Shown: in pieces, positions 12,531 to 23,812 of the stretch
Layout: each line of letters opens with the position of its first letter
How positions within the stretch are numbered: the first letter of the stretch is position 1
Assembly (NCBI GenBank): GCA_033030425.1
Contig: JAUFSD010000015.1
Coordinates: 992,001-1,056,000, forward strand
Reading direction: 5' to 3'
Length of the DNA stretch: 64,000 nt
DNA from: Verpa conica
Lineage: Eukaryota > Ascomycota > Pezizomycetes > Pezizales > Morchellaceae
The notes under the pieces: generated by a model
What the model was told of the DNA's origin: nothing
The model's input: only the letters and a program-made list of their open reading frames with translations
The model's database searches: none
Made by a program: the position numbers and the translations under genes

Positions 12531-15288
12531 CACCGATTGATAGGCTGTGCTATTTGTTTGTCAGGCGAATTGAAAACTGCACAAACGCCAGGGGCAAAAA
12601 CAGCGTCTTAAAACATCGCGTATCACCCGATTTCCGTTTTGAGAGCCTGGCTGGTTACACCAAGCAAAGTTAACGAAATACAACCTGTCATAGCAAACTG
12701 TAATACGGTCCAACTACAGAGTCGAGACCTACCATGATTTGAGATGCTTAGGGGTTAATGACTTCTTACTATAACATCTATCGGTTGTTTCTAAATATAT
12801 TAGTAGCTTTGTAAGCCATTTGAGCTTTGGCTCTGATGGTGAACATCTAGACCCGAAAATTTTTCAGTTTCCTACTTAACAGTTTTTGGTTTATTATTCT
12901 TAACACTCGTACCAGCAGAAACGCACAATAATTCTCCTCACAAAAAGGCCAAGTAGCAGGTGCCTTCTTAGAAATCCAGATATAAAAAACCAGGCTCTCG
13001 TCTTCTTACAGGTTTTACTAGTTGGAGAATCTGTCCTTAAAATTTATATTAGCTAGAATTACTTTAGCTGTCTATATCGTCCTTAATGGTCTTCCTAGAG
13101 AAGACTACGTGTAATGGCTACTAAAATCAGTGATACTATAAGACAAGTACCAGATCCTTATAGGAACCTCGAGGGTTTAATGAATCTACCCTCACTATAT
13201 GTAGCACTAACGGCACATGCATATGAGGTATATAACTTCCTAGCTCACCTCTAAACACCCATCACAACCCCAAACGTGAAGGCCAGTCCGCTTCATTCAA
13301 CCACCGGTATCCATCAAATATAGCCTACTTACTCTATGAATAGCTTAGGTAACCTATTTCTGAATATACCTAAGACAGGCTTGACCTAAAAATGCAATAT
13401 AGAGATCGGTCCCCCACTCACTGTAAGATAACCTAGAAATTCAACTCTATTAAATAAAAAAAGTATCTTACAGGCCTAGGAAGTAGCACGAAACCTCTAG
13501 GGCATACACGTATCAAAGATTCCTAAAGACTAACTGCCAAATGGCGAAAAATATCAAGCCCTATTTATAGCGTTATCTGAAGGTCACTTTTTACTGTATA
13601 GGTGGCCCTCTATAAAGACTACATAAACTAGACCGAAAGCCGTTTTATTTAATGAAAGAATCCTGACCTCTTTAGCAATAATTTAACAACCTGGTTTATC
13701 GAGTGAGTGCGCATGACGTGATATAATTTTATGCTCCTATGCAGGGCTAATACCGTCATCTATATCCTTCAAATTCTGCATTGGTAACCTCGGACTTCAA
13801 TCCTATTAAGGGTTGTTGAAACATAGAGCTAAATTAATATTAGATTGTAATTTGGTTTCTCGCTTGGGATGAAACACTATCTGGTGGTATATTTCCCTAT
13901 GCTATGTCTCTCCCAAACCTTTTTCGAATAGTATTTGTACTCGATATACATGTAGTTAAGGGGTGTATTAGTGATACCGAAATGTATCCTTAATAGAAGA
14001 ATATGCATGTATCTGCTCATGGAAGAGTTTTATCGGTTTCTTATTCATAAGAATCCCTTCCCCTTTTGTTCCCTACAGTCCACGAATATATAGTCAAATC
14101 CACCACCGATCTTACAGCATGTATACTAGACCTTGACGTTTTTAGTTTTTCTCTAAAGGCTCTGGGGGGTCGGGCTATATGAACCCAAAGGACATGCTAT
14201 GTAGCAGCTGGCCTTGCTGCGACAGGCTATAAACCAAAGGTCCTAGAAAAGACAAGAGGGGATTTATAATACATGAAACTTTGGACAAAGGCTTACTTGC
14301 TTTCAACAGGGCCTAAGCGGAGCTTTGTAAGATAAATTTATGTTCAAAACACTTTTGTCGTAGGATTTGGTCTTTTCTGTATACTAAGCTAGTCTTATAA
14401 CAAGAATACCTATAAGAACAGGAATAATGGCTTTATAAGAATATATGTACTTAGTCCCAAATATATCGGTATGGCCAGATTACTACTATTATAAGAATAC
14501 TAAACTCTAGTTCGTAGTGCATTCTTATACAATACGGCGTGTTATGAGTGTGAGGAATTGTTTCTCTGTGGAGATCTCTACCCCTTTACTACAGTATGAA
14601 AAAACGGGGTGAATCTACTACCATAGCACTACGGAATTTAGTCGCAAATATCGAATTAAATCAGTAATTGAGGTATATTACTGTACCTACCGTATTTCTC
14701 CCATATCGCTAACGTATTGGGGGGAGCACCGTACTGATCCCACCCCTCTTTTTGGTACTGTATATAACTAACTTTGGTACTACTGATTGTCAAAAGGTCT
14801 AAAGGCTCAGGGTGTTGTAAAATTCCATAAATTAGTGGTTTCTATAACACGTTAATATTAGTATTATTTACACATAGGAGTGTTATGAAACGAATGAGCA
14901 AATTCCACAGCTATCATTAATATTCTACATGTGCATCTATTTTATGAAAACTTATATAGAAACCTAGGATTTAGAAAGACATATCAAAGGCAGCAAGTGA
15001 ATGTCACTACGTATAAAGATTTACTTTGCAAAAGCCTAGATCTAGGGCATACATTTAAAGTAGCCTCTCCCCTGTAAGCTCTAATACGTCGATCAGGTAT
15101 TGATGAAGCAGCTGTGATATTTACAGTTGAAATACAACATGAAAATGACCGCCAGATAACGCGGCGCAACAAACAGAGTCTATCAGATATCTAACAAGCA
15201 GCACGCTCAACCTACGCTATGATAATAATAAAGAACCAGTATTTCTAGCCCTCCTACCCCCCCTTTAGCTTAGATCCCCAATACATAC
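12531..15288. other. AT-rich repeat-relic tract
   Basis: Long TA-rich stretch with stops in every frame and no recognisable protein or RNA motif. Texture matches the 3.2-7.1 kb and 41-47 kb tracts; probably decayed transposable elements. Confidence 0.55.
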
Positions 15289-16385
15289 TCAATCAAACAT
15301 CTTATTCATAGCCTTATGTGCCAATTCGACACCCAAGAAAGTAAAAGCATTTGCTGGCACACTCCTCGCCAATGCTGGTCCAAGACCAGGGAAAAATGCT
15401 TTAAACCCCCCTCGTGCGTTAATCTCCTTCACAACACTCCCAATTGTCGGTTTCCCTTCTGCGCTCTGTAACCTGCTCTTAACTGTATCAATCGGGAAGA
15501 TAAGCAACCACATGGCCATCCCGGCTGCGCCTCCAGCAACCATAACAGCGCCCATACTCAGCTCATCCCCCTTAGACAGCTTCTTCTTCAGAATCTCATA
15601 GGTTGCGAAATACGCGGCCGATCCTGGGCCGTCACGGGCAAGAGTAGCTGCCGATCCGCGGAAGACGGAGCGGAGACCGCCTTCCTTATAGAGTTGGCGG
15701 ACTACATCGAGACCACCTTTGTATTTCTTTTCCCCCTCAGATTGGCCTTGGATTTGGAGAAGGACTTTAACACGCTCAAAGGGGGCGGTGATTATCGTCA
15801 TAGGGATAGCAGAGAAGAAGCCGGCGGCGGATATCTGAGCGACGCTAAATTGGTTGTTTTCAACTGTGGAGAAACGGCGGACGAGGCCTTTACCGACATC
15901 ATAACCCCAGAAAGAGACGGCAACTGGAGTACAAGATCAGCATCGTTGCTTGAGTACCATCTTGAAGGGGGAACATACACATAGGTGTAACACCGATTAA
16001 TGGCGCAGAAACACCAGCATACAGACCCTACATAAAAATCAGTCCTCTATTCCTAACCCATGATATCTGGCCCAAACGTACCCTAAACATACCCTCCCTA
16101 GCTACGGTCTTTGTAACCACATCAAATGCACCTCTGTACACCCCTTTCTCCGCTGTCTGTAGCCGCACCTTGACGAGATCAAAAGGATGACCTTTCCCCA
16201 AGTTAGCTTTACATCCACCTCAACTCATCCCACCCGGGAGCCAAAACAAACATACCACTAAGCACAGCACAAATACCACCAACACCTCCAGCGACCAACG
16301 AGCGTAGCCCAGCCATTGATTTCGCAGCCACCTCTGCCTTAATCTCCTCCTTCGCTGGTAACTCTACTGGTACTGACTTTGACAT
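15289..16385 (-). CDS. CRC1: Mitochondrial carnitine/acylcarnitine carrier
   Basis: Four exons on the minus strand: 16256-16385, 16082-16191, 15979-16027 and 15289-15923. Introns are 64, 54 and 55 nt with donors GTATGT, GTACGT and GTATGT, and branch sites CTAAC or CTGAT. The spliced frame is 307 aa, the usual carrier length. All three Solcar signatures are present: HPFDLVKVRLQ, PFERVKVLLQIQGQ and PIDTVKSRLQ, each starting a carrier repeat. The second motif and the VTPMFAVSFWGYDVGKGLV stretch match the carnitine/acylcarnitine subfamily (yeast Crc1, Aspergillus AcuH, human SLC25A20). Such proteins exchange acylcarnitine for carnitine across the inner mitochondrial membrane for fatty-acid oxidation and acetyl-unit transfer. 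The ATG at 16385 gives a short hydrophilic N-terminus before LRSLVAGGVGG; the frame is open further upstream but that reads as 5' UTR. Subfamily assignment rests on motif memory, not an alignment. Confidence 0.92.
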
Positions 16386-17926
16386 ATTGTGTTGTGCGGG
16401 TATCTTTCTCTGCCAAATGGATCCTTGGAACTTGAGCTGAGTAGATGACGTGAAAGAACTTCTCACTTTTGATCTGATCTTTATTTGTGATGTCCCTGCG
16501 GGGAGGTTTTGGGCTCCCTGTCGGCTCTTTGGCGGGGCACCCGCTGCGGGCTGAACCTTGGTAAAGCCTCGGTGCAAACAACAACCGCAACCACCCGCCA
16601 AGCACGTGACGTTCACATGCAAATCCTCCCTTTCGTCCGGGCGAAAATACATTAACTCGTTCCTCACGAGCGACGGATGAATGGCATAAAAAAGGCTTGG
16701 TGAGAAGACGGATGCGTATGGGGGAGGGGGTGTATATCGATTCTAGAGTGTAAGTGAGGGAGGGGATGTGGCTTTTGGGTCACGGCTTATCACTCGGAGA
16801 CAGGCTGGTTTCTAGTGATACAAGGGTAAGCCACATACTTATAGATCCTTGCCTCCTAAGCTGTGAAATAGGCCTGGGTATAGTAGATTTTTTATTGGTA
16901 AATAGGATATCTGTATCATAGAAATGTGTGTGTGTGTGTGTGTGTGTGTGTGATTGTGGTTAAGCTGGGGTAGGGATACCAGTACATATAGCTATCCTGT
17001 ACTCTTGATACTGGTATTTTTAAGGGGTCTGTATCGAGACCTGTCTCTAAACTGCTTGTAAAACCCCTTAAATACATAGGGATGTCCTAGTAGATACGTA
17101 TAGATAATACCCGAGAGACTGTATTCGAGTGATATATTATGACTGCTTACCTCTTGGACAGGCAATCCCGAATAAAGTAGACCACTGAACAACTACATGC
17201 GAGTTGAATGATCAATCACAACAAGTCAAGAAATATCAATTCTTGTTAGTGAATAACAAACCACATGGGAACATGTCAATAATGCGAAGGGTTTCTGCAA
17301 AACGGACACAGCTGTCACACATTAGATATCGACCCTAGACTCCCCTGCACCCTTACGATAGGAAATGCCAATCTCGCACGTTTACGGAAGAATGGAGTGT
17401 ATGACCAGGACCACCGACCACTATGTATCTAAGAACCCTAACCCTATCTCTAATAACCCACCACTAGAATTCTCTTGATTTAGCCAGTATGCAAACACCT
17501 CACCATTATAGACACGATAATTTCAATGATATAAAGGAGTCAGAATCAGGCATCGTCTTCACTGACAACACATGCCGCGTATCGGTGCTCTCGTACCATA
17601 TATGTACGGTACTTGGTCGGTAGCTGCAGCACCAGCGCGACGTAAGTTGATGCATCTGCTCCGGGCCTCTGTAGTAGGGAACCCGATATTATCCGACATG
17701 GCCAATAGCATACCCATCTCGGGCTTAATTAATATTTTAACCTCATTAGGTTTCCCTAAAAAATGTATGAGCTCCTGACACCATTTTAATAACGAGTAGT
17801 AGTAGAAGCAGGTCGAAACGCTATTCACCAATAATCACTCGACTTGGCAGCTCATTGGTTATGACATCTATTTTAAACTCGCCCACGAAACAGATCTACC
17901 TGAGATGGCCGGCCTTGTTCCTGAAA
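16386..17926. other. Intergenic: carrier promoter side, microsatellite, AT-rich sequence
   Basis: The first 300 bases are the likely promoter/5' UTR of the minus-strand carrier. Beyond that lie a (TG)14 array and AT-rich sequence without a gene. A telomere-like CCCTAACCCTA fragment near 17443 is too short to be more than chance. Confidence 0.5.
16925..16952. repeat. (TG)14 dinucleotide microsatellite
   Basis: Fourteen uninterrupted TG units in non-coding sequence upstream of the minus-strand carrier gene. Confidence 0.97.
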
Positions 17927-17928
17927 TA

Positions 17929-18114
17929 CCGTATAAACTCGATAAATTGGCTATGCGGGCGTCGCTGCCACTTCCTATCAAATGCAAACTTGCTATCTGA
18001 TCGTAAGGATTATTATCATGAGCTAGCTTTGATGGGTTTAGAGGAAGTTTAGAGAACACTATTAAACATAGGTGGCGTTGACGCCCGCATAGCCAATTTA
18101 TCGAGTTTATACGG
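17929..18114. mobile_element. MITE with 35-bp perfect terminal inverted repeats
   Basis: The first 35 bases (17929-17963, starting CCGTATAAACTCGATAAATT) are the exact reverse complement of the last 35 (18080-18114), and similarity continues imperfectly about 10 bases further inward. The 186-bp unit is flanked on both sides by TA (17927-17928 and 18115-18116), consistent with a TA target-site duplication. The interior codes for nothing. Small size, long perfect ends and TA duplication are typical of a non-autonomous element mobilised by a Tc1/mariner/pogo-type transposase. The perfect ends suggest a fairly recent insertion compared with the decayed sequence around it. Confidence 0.85.
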
Positions 18115-18116
18115 TA

Positions 18117-21093
18117 ATTCTATTTCTAGGTCTGATTAGAACCACTATTTATATGTAGTACCGATGGATGACCGAACAACCACTCAAGTACAAATATATA
18201 TAGAGTAGCCATTGCAGGACCTACCCCCCCAAAGTAGTTGTTTGAAGCAAGGAACATTTATACTTCTCAGAGCTCCCTTCTTGAGGGGTTTTAATATTGA
18301 CTATTGTGGCCGCACATTGTAAGACCGGCCAGGGTGATACTCTCAAAGTATGACCGGCCAATATAAGGTCTCAACTAGAAGAGGCTGACTGACAGCTGTA
18401 CATTAGGGATTATTGGACATCTGCGTATAGCTTACTCATAGTCTATGTGCTTATCGCACTGAACTTGTTAACTGATGGAAATTCCTTTTGCGATAAGGGT
18501 AACCCTGTTCTTAAAGTCTGGGCGCGGGATAACGGTTGTGCCTTTCCCAATAATGAAGCAAATATTGTTTGCGGGGCTTTAGTCTCGAGTCGAGACTATA
18601 CAGACAGAGTTTATTAACCGATATATGCAAGGGGAAAGAAATGCGGGGTAATAGAGACTACTCTATAGCTAGCACGACTCGACCTAATATCGAGATGATG
18701 CATATCCATCTGATCCTTACCTTTTACCCTTGATATATTCCGAGTTATCGCCACCACCTCTCAACAGTGGTATTCTAGCCAAGCCGCTGATTTGAGATAA
18801 GGGCCCAGTCACCTCTGGTTGGTCTGGTTCTTGGACTATCGCCAGCGCTAGTACCTACCGGGGTTTTTCTGTTGGTTTTATGGTCACAGGAGAAGTGCTT
18901 TTCAGCCTTAAGTATCGGATTCTTGCACTTCAGGGGACAATCGCTGTTTGTTTGGTCCGCCAGATCCGGATATGCCCTTACCCGTCCTGTTGAAAAGCAC
19001 CCCAGGGATAAAGTTGTTTCGCGGAAAGGCTGGTGCAACCAAACTTGATTTCTGCTGTTGTTTGAACCTGGTCCCCTCTGCGCTGGCTGGAGGGTTCTTG
19101 TGATAGGTTTGTAGTTCCAATGGTCAAATCTCCTAAAAACCACTACAATATGACTAGTCACCAGCCGTAAAACACCTTAGGAAGGCTTTCCGGTCCAGCG
19201 TATAATTTCCGCTTTCGAAAAACCTAAAGCCGTCACCATAAGGAAGGGTCTCTTCCTTGATTTCGCTACTGTTGGATGGCAACGTACACCTCTAACTTAT
19301 GTGAACTTGTCATCAGGTATGATAGTAAGACGTGAAGCACTCGTGTAACGTATGCATTTAGATCTACTGTAGTACATACATTCTAAAATGTACTTTCTAG
19401 AATATGCCTTAGCTATGTACCTGTACCTGAAGACTCGCAAAACTTGACTGTACAGAACCATACTTGGGCAGCGTTTGCCGGCCTTAGACCAATTGAAACA
19501 GACTTTCTTGCGCCTCTTGTAGGCACCACAAAGCTTAGTATGTACCTTTAGTTTTTAGAATCTTTCTGTGTTGGAGCGTTGGACTCCCTAGCCAATCCGC
19601 TTTGTTGCCGAAACCCCATGCACATTCTTACACACCACCAGTTAGATTCTGGTATATTTAGAACCCGAAGAAGCAAGTTCCGGCCGCATGCATGGTGTTC
19701 AAGTTCCCCCACAACAAGCCTGATTTCAGCCTCAAAAGCAACGTTGTTATGCAGCTACGTTTGCGTAATGCTTGTTGCCGGTGTAATTCTTTGAATCTTG
19801 GCTCGTTGTGGATCTGAGGCCCACGAAACACGGTTATCCACTTTACAGGGACGATTTAATCATGAGTTGTTTCCTTCAAGAGATCCCATCCTATTCAGGA
19901 AAAGGGAGGGGGGGGGTCTAATGTTCCTTTAGACTACAACGAAGCAGACTGGCTGCTGAGAGTATGTACCTACCTACTTGCTCTATGCCATGACGGCCCT
20001 TGCAGCCACCAGTGCTGCAACCTTCTTTTTTCTTAGGCGCCAACTTATGTGCGCGTAATCACACGCTTTTCTCTTATTTCCTCTAGCTTTTATCTAGGCC
20101 TAGGAGCTGTTGTGGAATTGTTCACTTTTCATTTGACTGTCGCGTGTTCTGAATGCGTCGGGGCATGTCAAAGCGTGAAACCCCCTCCTGCGGATTCAGA
20201 CGGAATAGGCCGGCGCCGTGATAAGTCTATATGACACGATAAGCTCAATATCTGATACCTTCTCTGATCAACGGGTTATTGATCACTAAATGTCCTGAAG
20301 GGGACCTGATCAGAGGGCGTAATTTCCTGATACGGAAAATATTCGTTGGCCTACTGTATTTTCTATACCGATGCCCTTGTATTGCTGGAATGCAATTTGG
20401 AGCAATCTATCGAGGATGATAATTACTGAACTCGGCAACCCCCACTGCACTGCCCTGCCCCCCTCCCCAGTAGAAGCCTAAACGAATATTCTAAATAGGA
20501 ACATGTCCTCTGCGCCCCAGATTACATGAGCTTTGCCACGCACTGTTCTGGTTTCCAAGAGGCTGTCAAGGGCACCGAACTCTGTAGCTGTATACAATAT
20601 CAACATTGGAAGCTTCAAGTGCTTTAGGCAAGTCACGACGTGGCCTAGGAGAATCAGAAGTGGAGAGAAAAGGCAAGATGGTCCATAAAGGAGAAGGTGT
20701 GACGATTATGTCCTGGACATAAAGCCAGTAAAAAAGTGACTGGGGTGACACGGCCACAGAGCCCATTATTGGTTCCTTTTACCGCCCCTCTGAACCAGCC
20801 CCTCGGGTACAGCAGCTGCGTATTCATCATTCCCACCGTCCAGTTGCGGCCACTCTGCCCAGGCCCAGATTTAGAGTAGCGAACAGGCAAATATAACAGC
20901 TTGGGTAAGTAATGATGTGACTTTTACCCTCCCTCCCCCTGCCTTCTCGTCCCTTTCCTTTCGTTCAATTTCCTGTTTCTGTTTCATCTCTATAGGTAGG
21001 ACGTCAATATCAGTGTCCTAGCCGTTTGTCGACTCAACTCGGAGGAGGGGTTGAAGAAGACGGAAGCCGAAAAGAAAGTTTCACAATTTCAAA
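18117..21093. other. Repeat-relic and intergenic sequence
   Basis: Contains two copies of GACCGGCCA 29 bases apart (18323, 18352) and a 19-nt palindrome TAGTCTCGA-G-TCGAGACTA (18580-18598). A 128-codon minus-strand frame (18775-19161) has no recognisable domain. The last few hundred bases are pyrimidine-rich and are the likely promoter/5' UTR of the plus-strand gene starting at 21094. Confidence 0.5.
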
Positions 21094-23812
21094 ATGAAAG
21101 ACGCAATGACTCGATTGCGGAGATTCCAGCTCGGGTCCCTAATCATTTCGTGGTTTTCATGGATGGTTGCTGCACAGGAGACAGCATCAATGGTGGTTTT
21201 CGACCTCATTTCCGCGGCTGCAACAAACGATTCGATGCCAGGCGTGATGGCAATGGGCTTTGGCTCACCGTCACAGGATGTAAATGTCCTGGTTTCATTC
21301 TACACCAATTCGGAAGTTGCGGTCCATGTACCTGGTGGTTTACTTTGCTTCACAAGCGATAGTACGGTAGCCGATAAGAGCTGGAACGCGATACAGGAGC
21401 CGTGGGAGGGTGACTTTGTGTCTACTACTGCAGTAAATGGGATGTTGGCTGGGGTGCAGACCGTTCAATGGAGGGCTAGCACGGACACAAAGAAGGTCAA
21501 TATCAGTTTGAGGAAAGGCCGAGGGGGGGATGCGAAGAATATCACCGTAATCGAAGGTGGGTTATTACCCAAATGTTTTGTATCTTTGTTTTTTCACCTC
21601 TTGATACTAAAAAAAACATTCAGAGAATATTACCAACAGCGGCGAATATTTATGGGATACAAAGAAAACATTTAGTGAGGAGGATCTTAGAGCTGCTTCA
21701 GATTACTCCTTGATGCTATGGACCGAGTCACCACCTCAACAGTCAATATCTGGTTATTTTTCCTTCGGACCTTCCGGAGGGAACTTCACGGACAACCCAT
21801 CGAGCCAAAGCTCCGATTCTAGTGATTATGTTCAAAGCACGAGCTGTCTGGATTATCTCCGGTCAAATGGTGGATATTATAACCAATCGGGGGATGCAGA
21901 TTTTGATGTCGATATCTTGGCCGAGGATAGTCTCAGCGATCCTAATACAGCCTTCAAAGTACAAAACTTAGCTGTAGGAAGCACTACCTTATCATGGTCA
22001 ACAAAAAGCGATATTTCGACCTCAGTATTTAAACTTCAGTACATGCCTATCAATCTCATCTCACGGTCTACATTGGGTATGGGAATGGTAGGATTGAGTG
22101 CATTACAGAAGGCACGGAATTCTAGAGTCTCGGAAATGGATATTGTTGCTTTGAATCTTGGAAATGGCGAGAATACTGGATCAGTGGTAATGGGAGGCTA
22201 CGATGACGCACTAATTGATCATGATCAGAAAGTTGTCTTTAGTAGAACTGATACGAATGATACGGGTACCTTCGAAGTGATTTTGTCTGAGATAAAATAC
22301 ATTGGCTCTAACGAGCAAATCATGGTCTCTAATACGGGCACCTCCTCGGAATCAAATATCGCACTTGCCTATGATTCACCTAACATTCAGCTTTCGACCA
22401 AAATCCTCGAATCCCTTCTCCCGCTCATTGGCTCTCCGACATTTAATGAAGAACTCAACGGATATGTTTACTCAAGTACACCAAAGACAGATTATTCTCT
22501 CCAATTCACCCTGAGAAACGGCACCTCATCTACTTCAATCATTGTTCCTGCAACATCCCTTATCGTATCCGACACATCCGATAACAATCCTTTGACTTCC
22601 CGAACGGAATCCGGACAGACGTACCTTCGACTTTCCCCTAGCTCAGATAACCACCCAGCATACCTAGGTCGTGCATTTCTCCAGCATGTCTACGTGATAA
22701 ATGGGCCCCCAACTATCTCCAAATTCCTTATCAGCGCCATTCCTTCTCCCGCCCCCAGGTCTAAATCGCTTGTTCCTGCCTCCCGTACCTCAATCTTGAT
22801 GTTCAACACCAGCTCTACATCCAGAGATAAACCAGCCATTGGGCCCATGGTCGGTGGTATTCTTGGCGGCCTCGCAGTCATAGTTGGGGGAGTTATGGCA
22901 TGGATATGGTTTCTCCGGCGCCGACGGAACCATTCTTCCCAAACAGATGGCAAGCCTACAGTTCGTTTTGCAGAGCGTCAGGGTCCCTCATCTATTCCCA
23001 GTTACGGATATCAAAAAGAACTCGATTTCAGCAAGAGCAGTACCGGAACTGGTTCAAAGACTACAACAACGAGCCTGAGTTCGTTTTCTCGTGATATTAG
23101 TTCGTTTTCACTTCCGCCAGGGGCTTCGCCTGAATTACCAGAGAAGGATCCAGAGCTCATACGGCATCTTTCGCAGCAATCTAATCGCCGAAGACGACAA
23201 TCAGAGGGCTCGACGGTAGCAAGGGTGTTTATGGGGCCGTATTCACCGCAAATCGATGATATCGATGAGTTAAATCAAGAAATACAGTTGCAACGAACGG
23301 CAACTGTCGGGAGATTTATTTCTGGAGCAAATGTGGCTAAGGTTGACGGGTCACCTCCGCTACAGAAACCGGAAAGGGTGAAAATAAAGCCACTGACTAG
23401 TTCCCATGTAAGAACTGCGAGTATTGGGCGGATATGTACACCTACCTCTGTTGAGTTTCCAGGGAGCCGACGAGGTTCAATGAGAACTGTAGGGAGTACA
23501 GATCTCCTGAGTAGAGCCAGTGTCGATGGGTCTGATGAGAAGATAAATATGATAAAAGAGGAGAGAAGTGTGGGAAAGGAGCCCAGGTGGTCAAAATCCC
23601 CAAAGATAGACGATGGCGAAGATAGCGATGTTTCAAGTGTCTTTGGATTAGATGCAGTTACGAAGGATGGATCAGAGTTTCTGAAAAATCCACCGACGAG
23701 TAAGCAGCATGAAACTAATTCGGATCATGATTTCAGCCGACCAACCACTACTGGGACGACAAACGACGAGGAAAGTATCCTCAAAACAAATCTACCAGTC
23801 AGCAAGGGATAG
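21094..23812 (+). CDS. Membrane-anchored aspartic-protease-fold protein lacking catalytic motifs
   Basis: Two exons, 21094-21556 and 21624-23812, with a 67-nt intron (donor GTGGGT, acceptor TTCAG) give 883 aa. Residues 1-28 form a signal peptide with core LGSLIISWFSWMVAA. An A1-type pepsin fold follows: MGFGSPSQDVNVLVSFYTNS (54-72), GYDDALIDHDQKVVF near 346, and the conserved C-lobe LGRAFLQHVYVI near 502. A transmembrane helix at about 560-584 is followed by RRRRN and a basic, Ser-rich cytoplasmic tail of about 300 residues. The first catalytic motif (DTGS in active enzymes) is replaced by FYTNS, and the second reads YDSPN (Asp405 but no Thr-Gly), so proteolysis is unlikely. A surface receptor or scaffold role is inferred from the topology. 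The ATG at 21094 was chosen because it directly precedes the signal peptide. Confidence 0.85.

Noticed and set aside
17440..17453. Telomere-like CCCTAACCCTA (also near 58326)
   Set aside because: Under two full repeat units; compatible with chance and not an interstitial telomere.
18775..19161. 128-codon minus-strand open frame
   Set aside because: No recognisable motif and inside a repeat-relic region; could be a fragment of an old element but unsupported.
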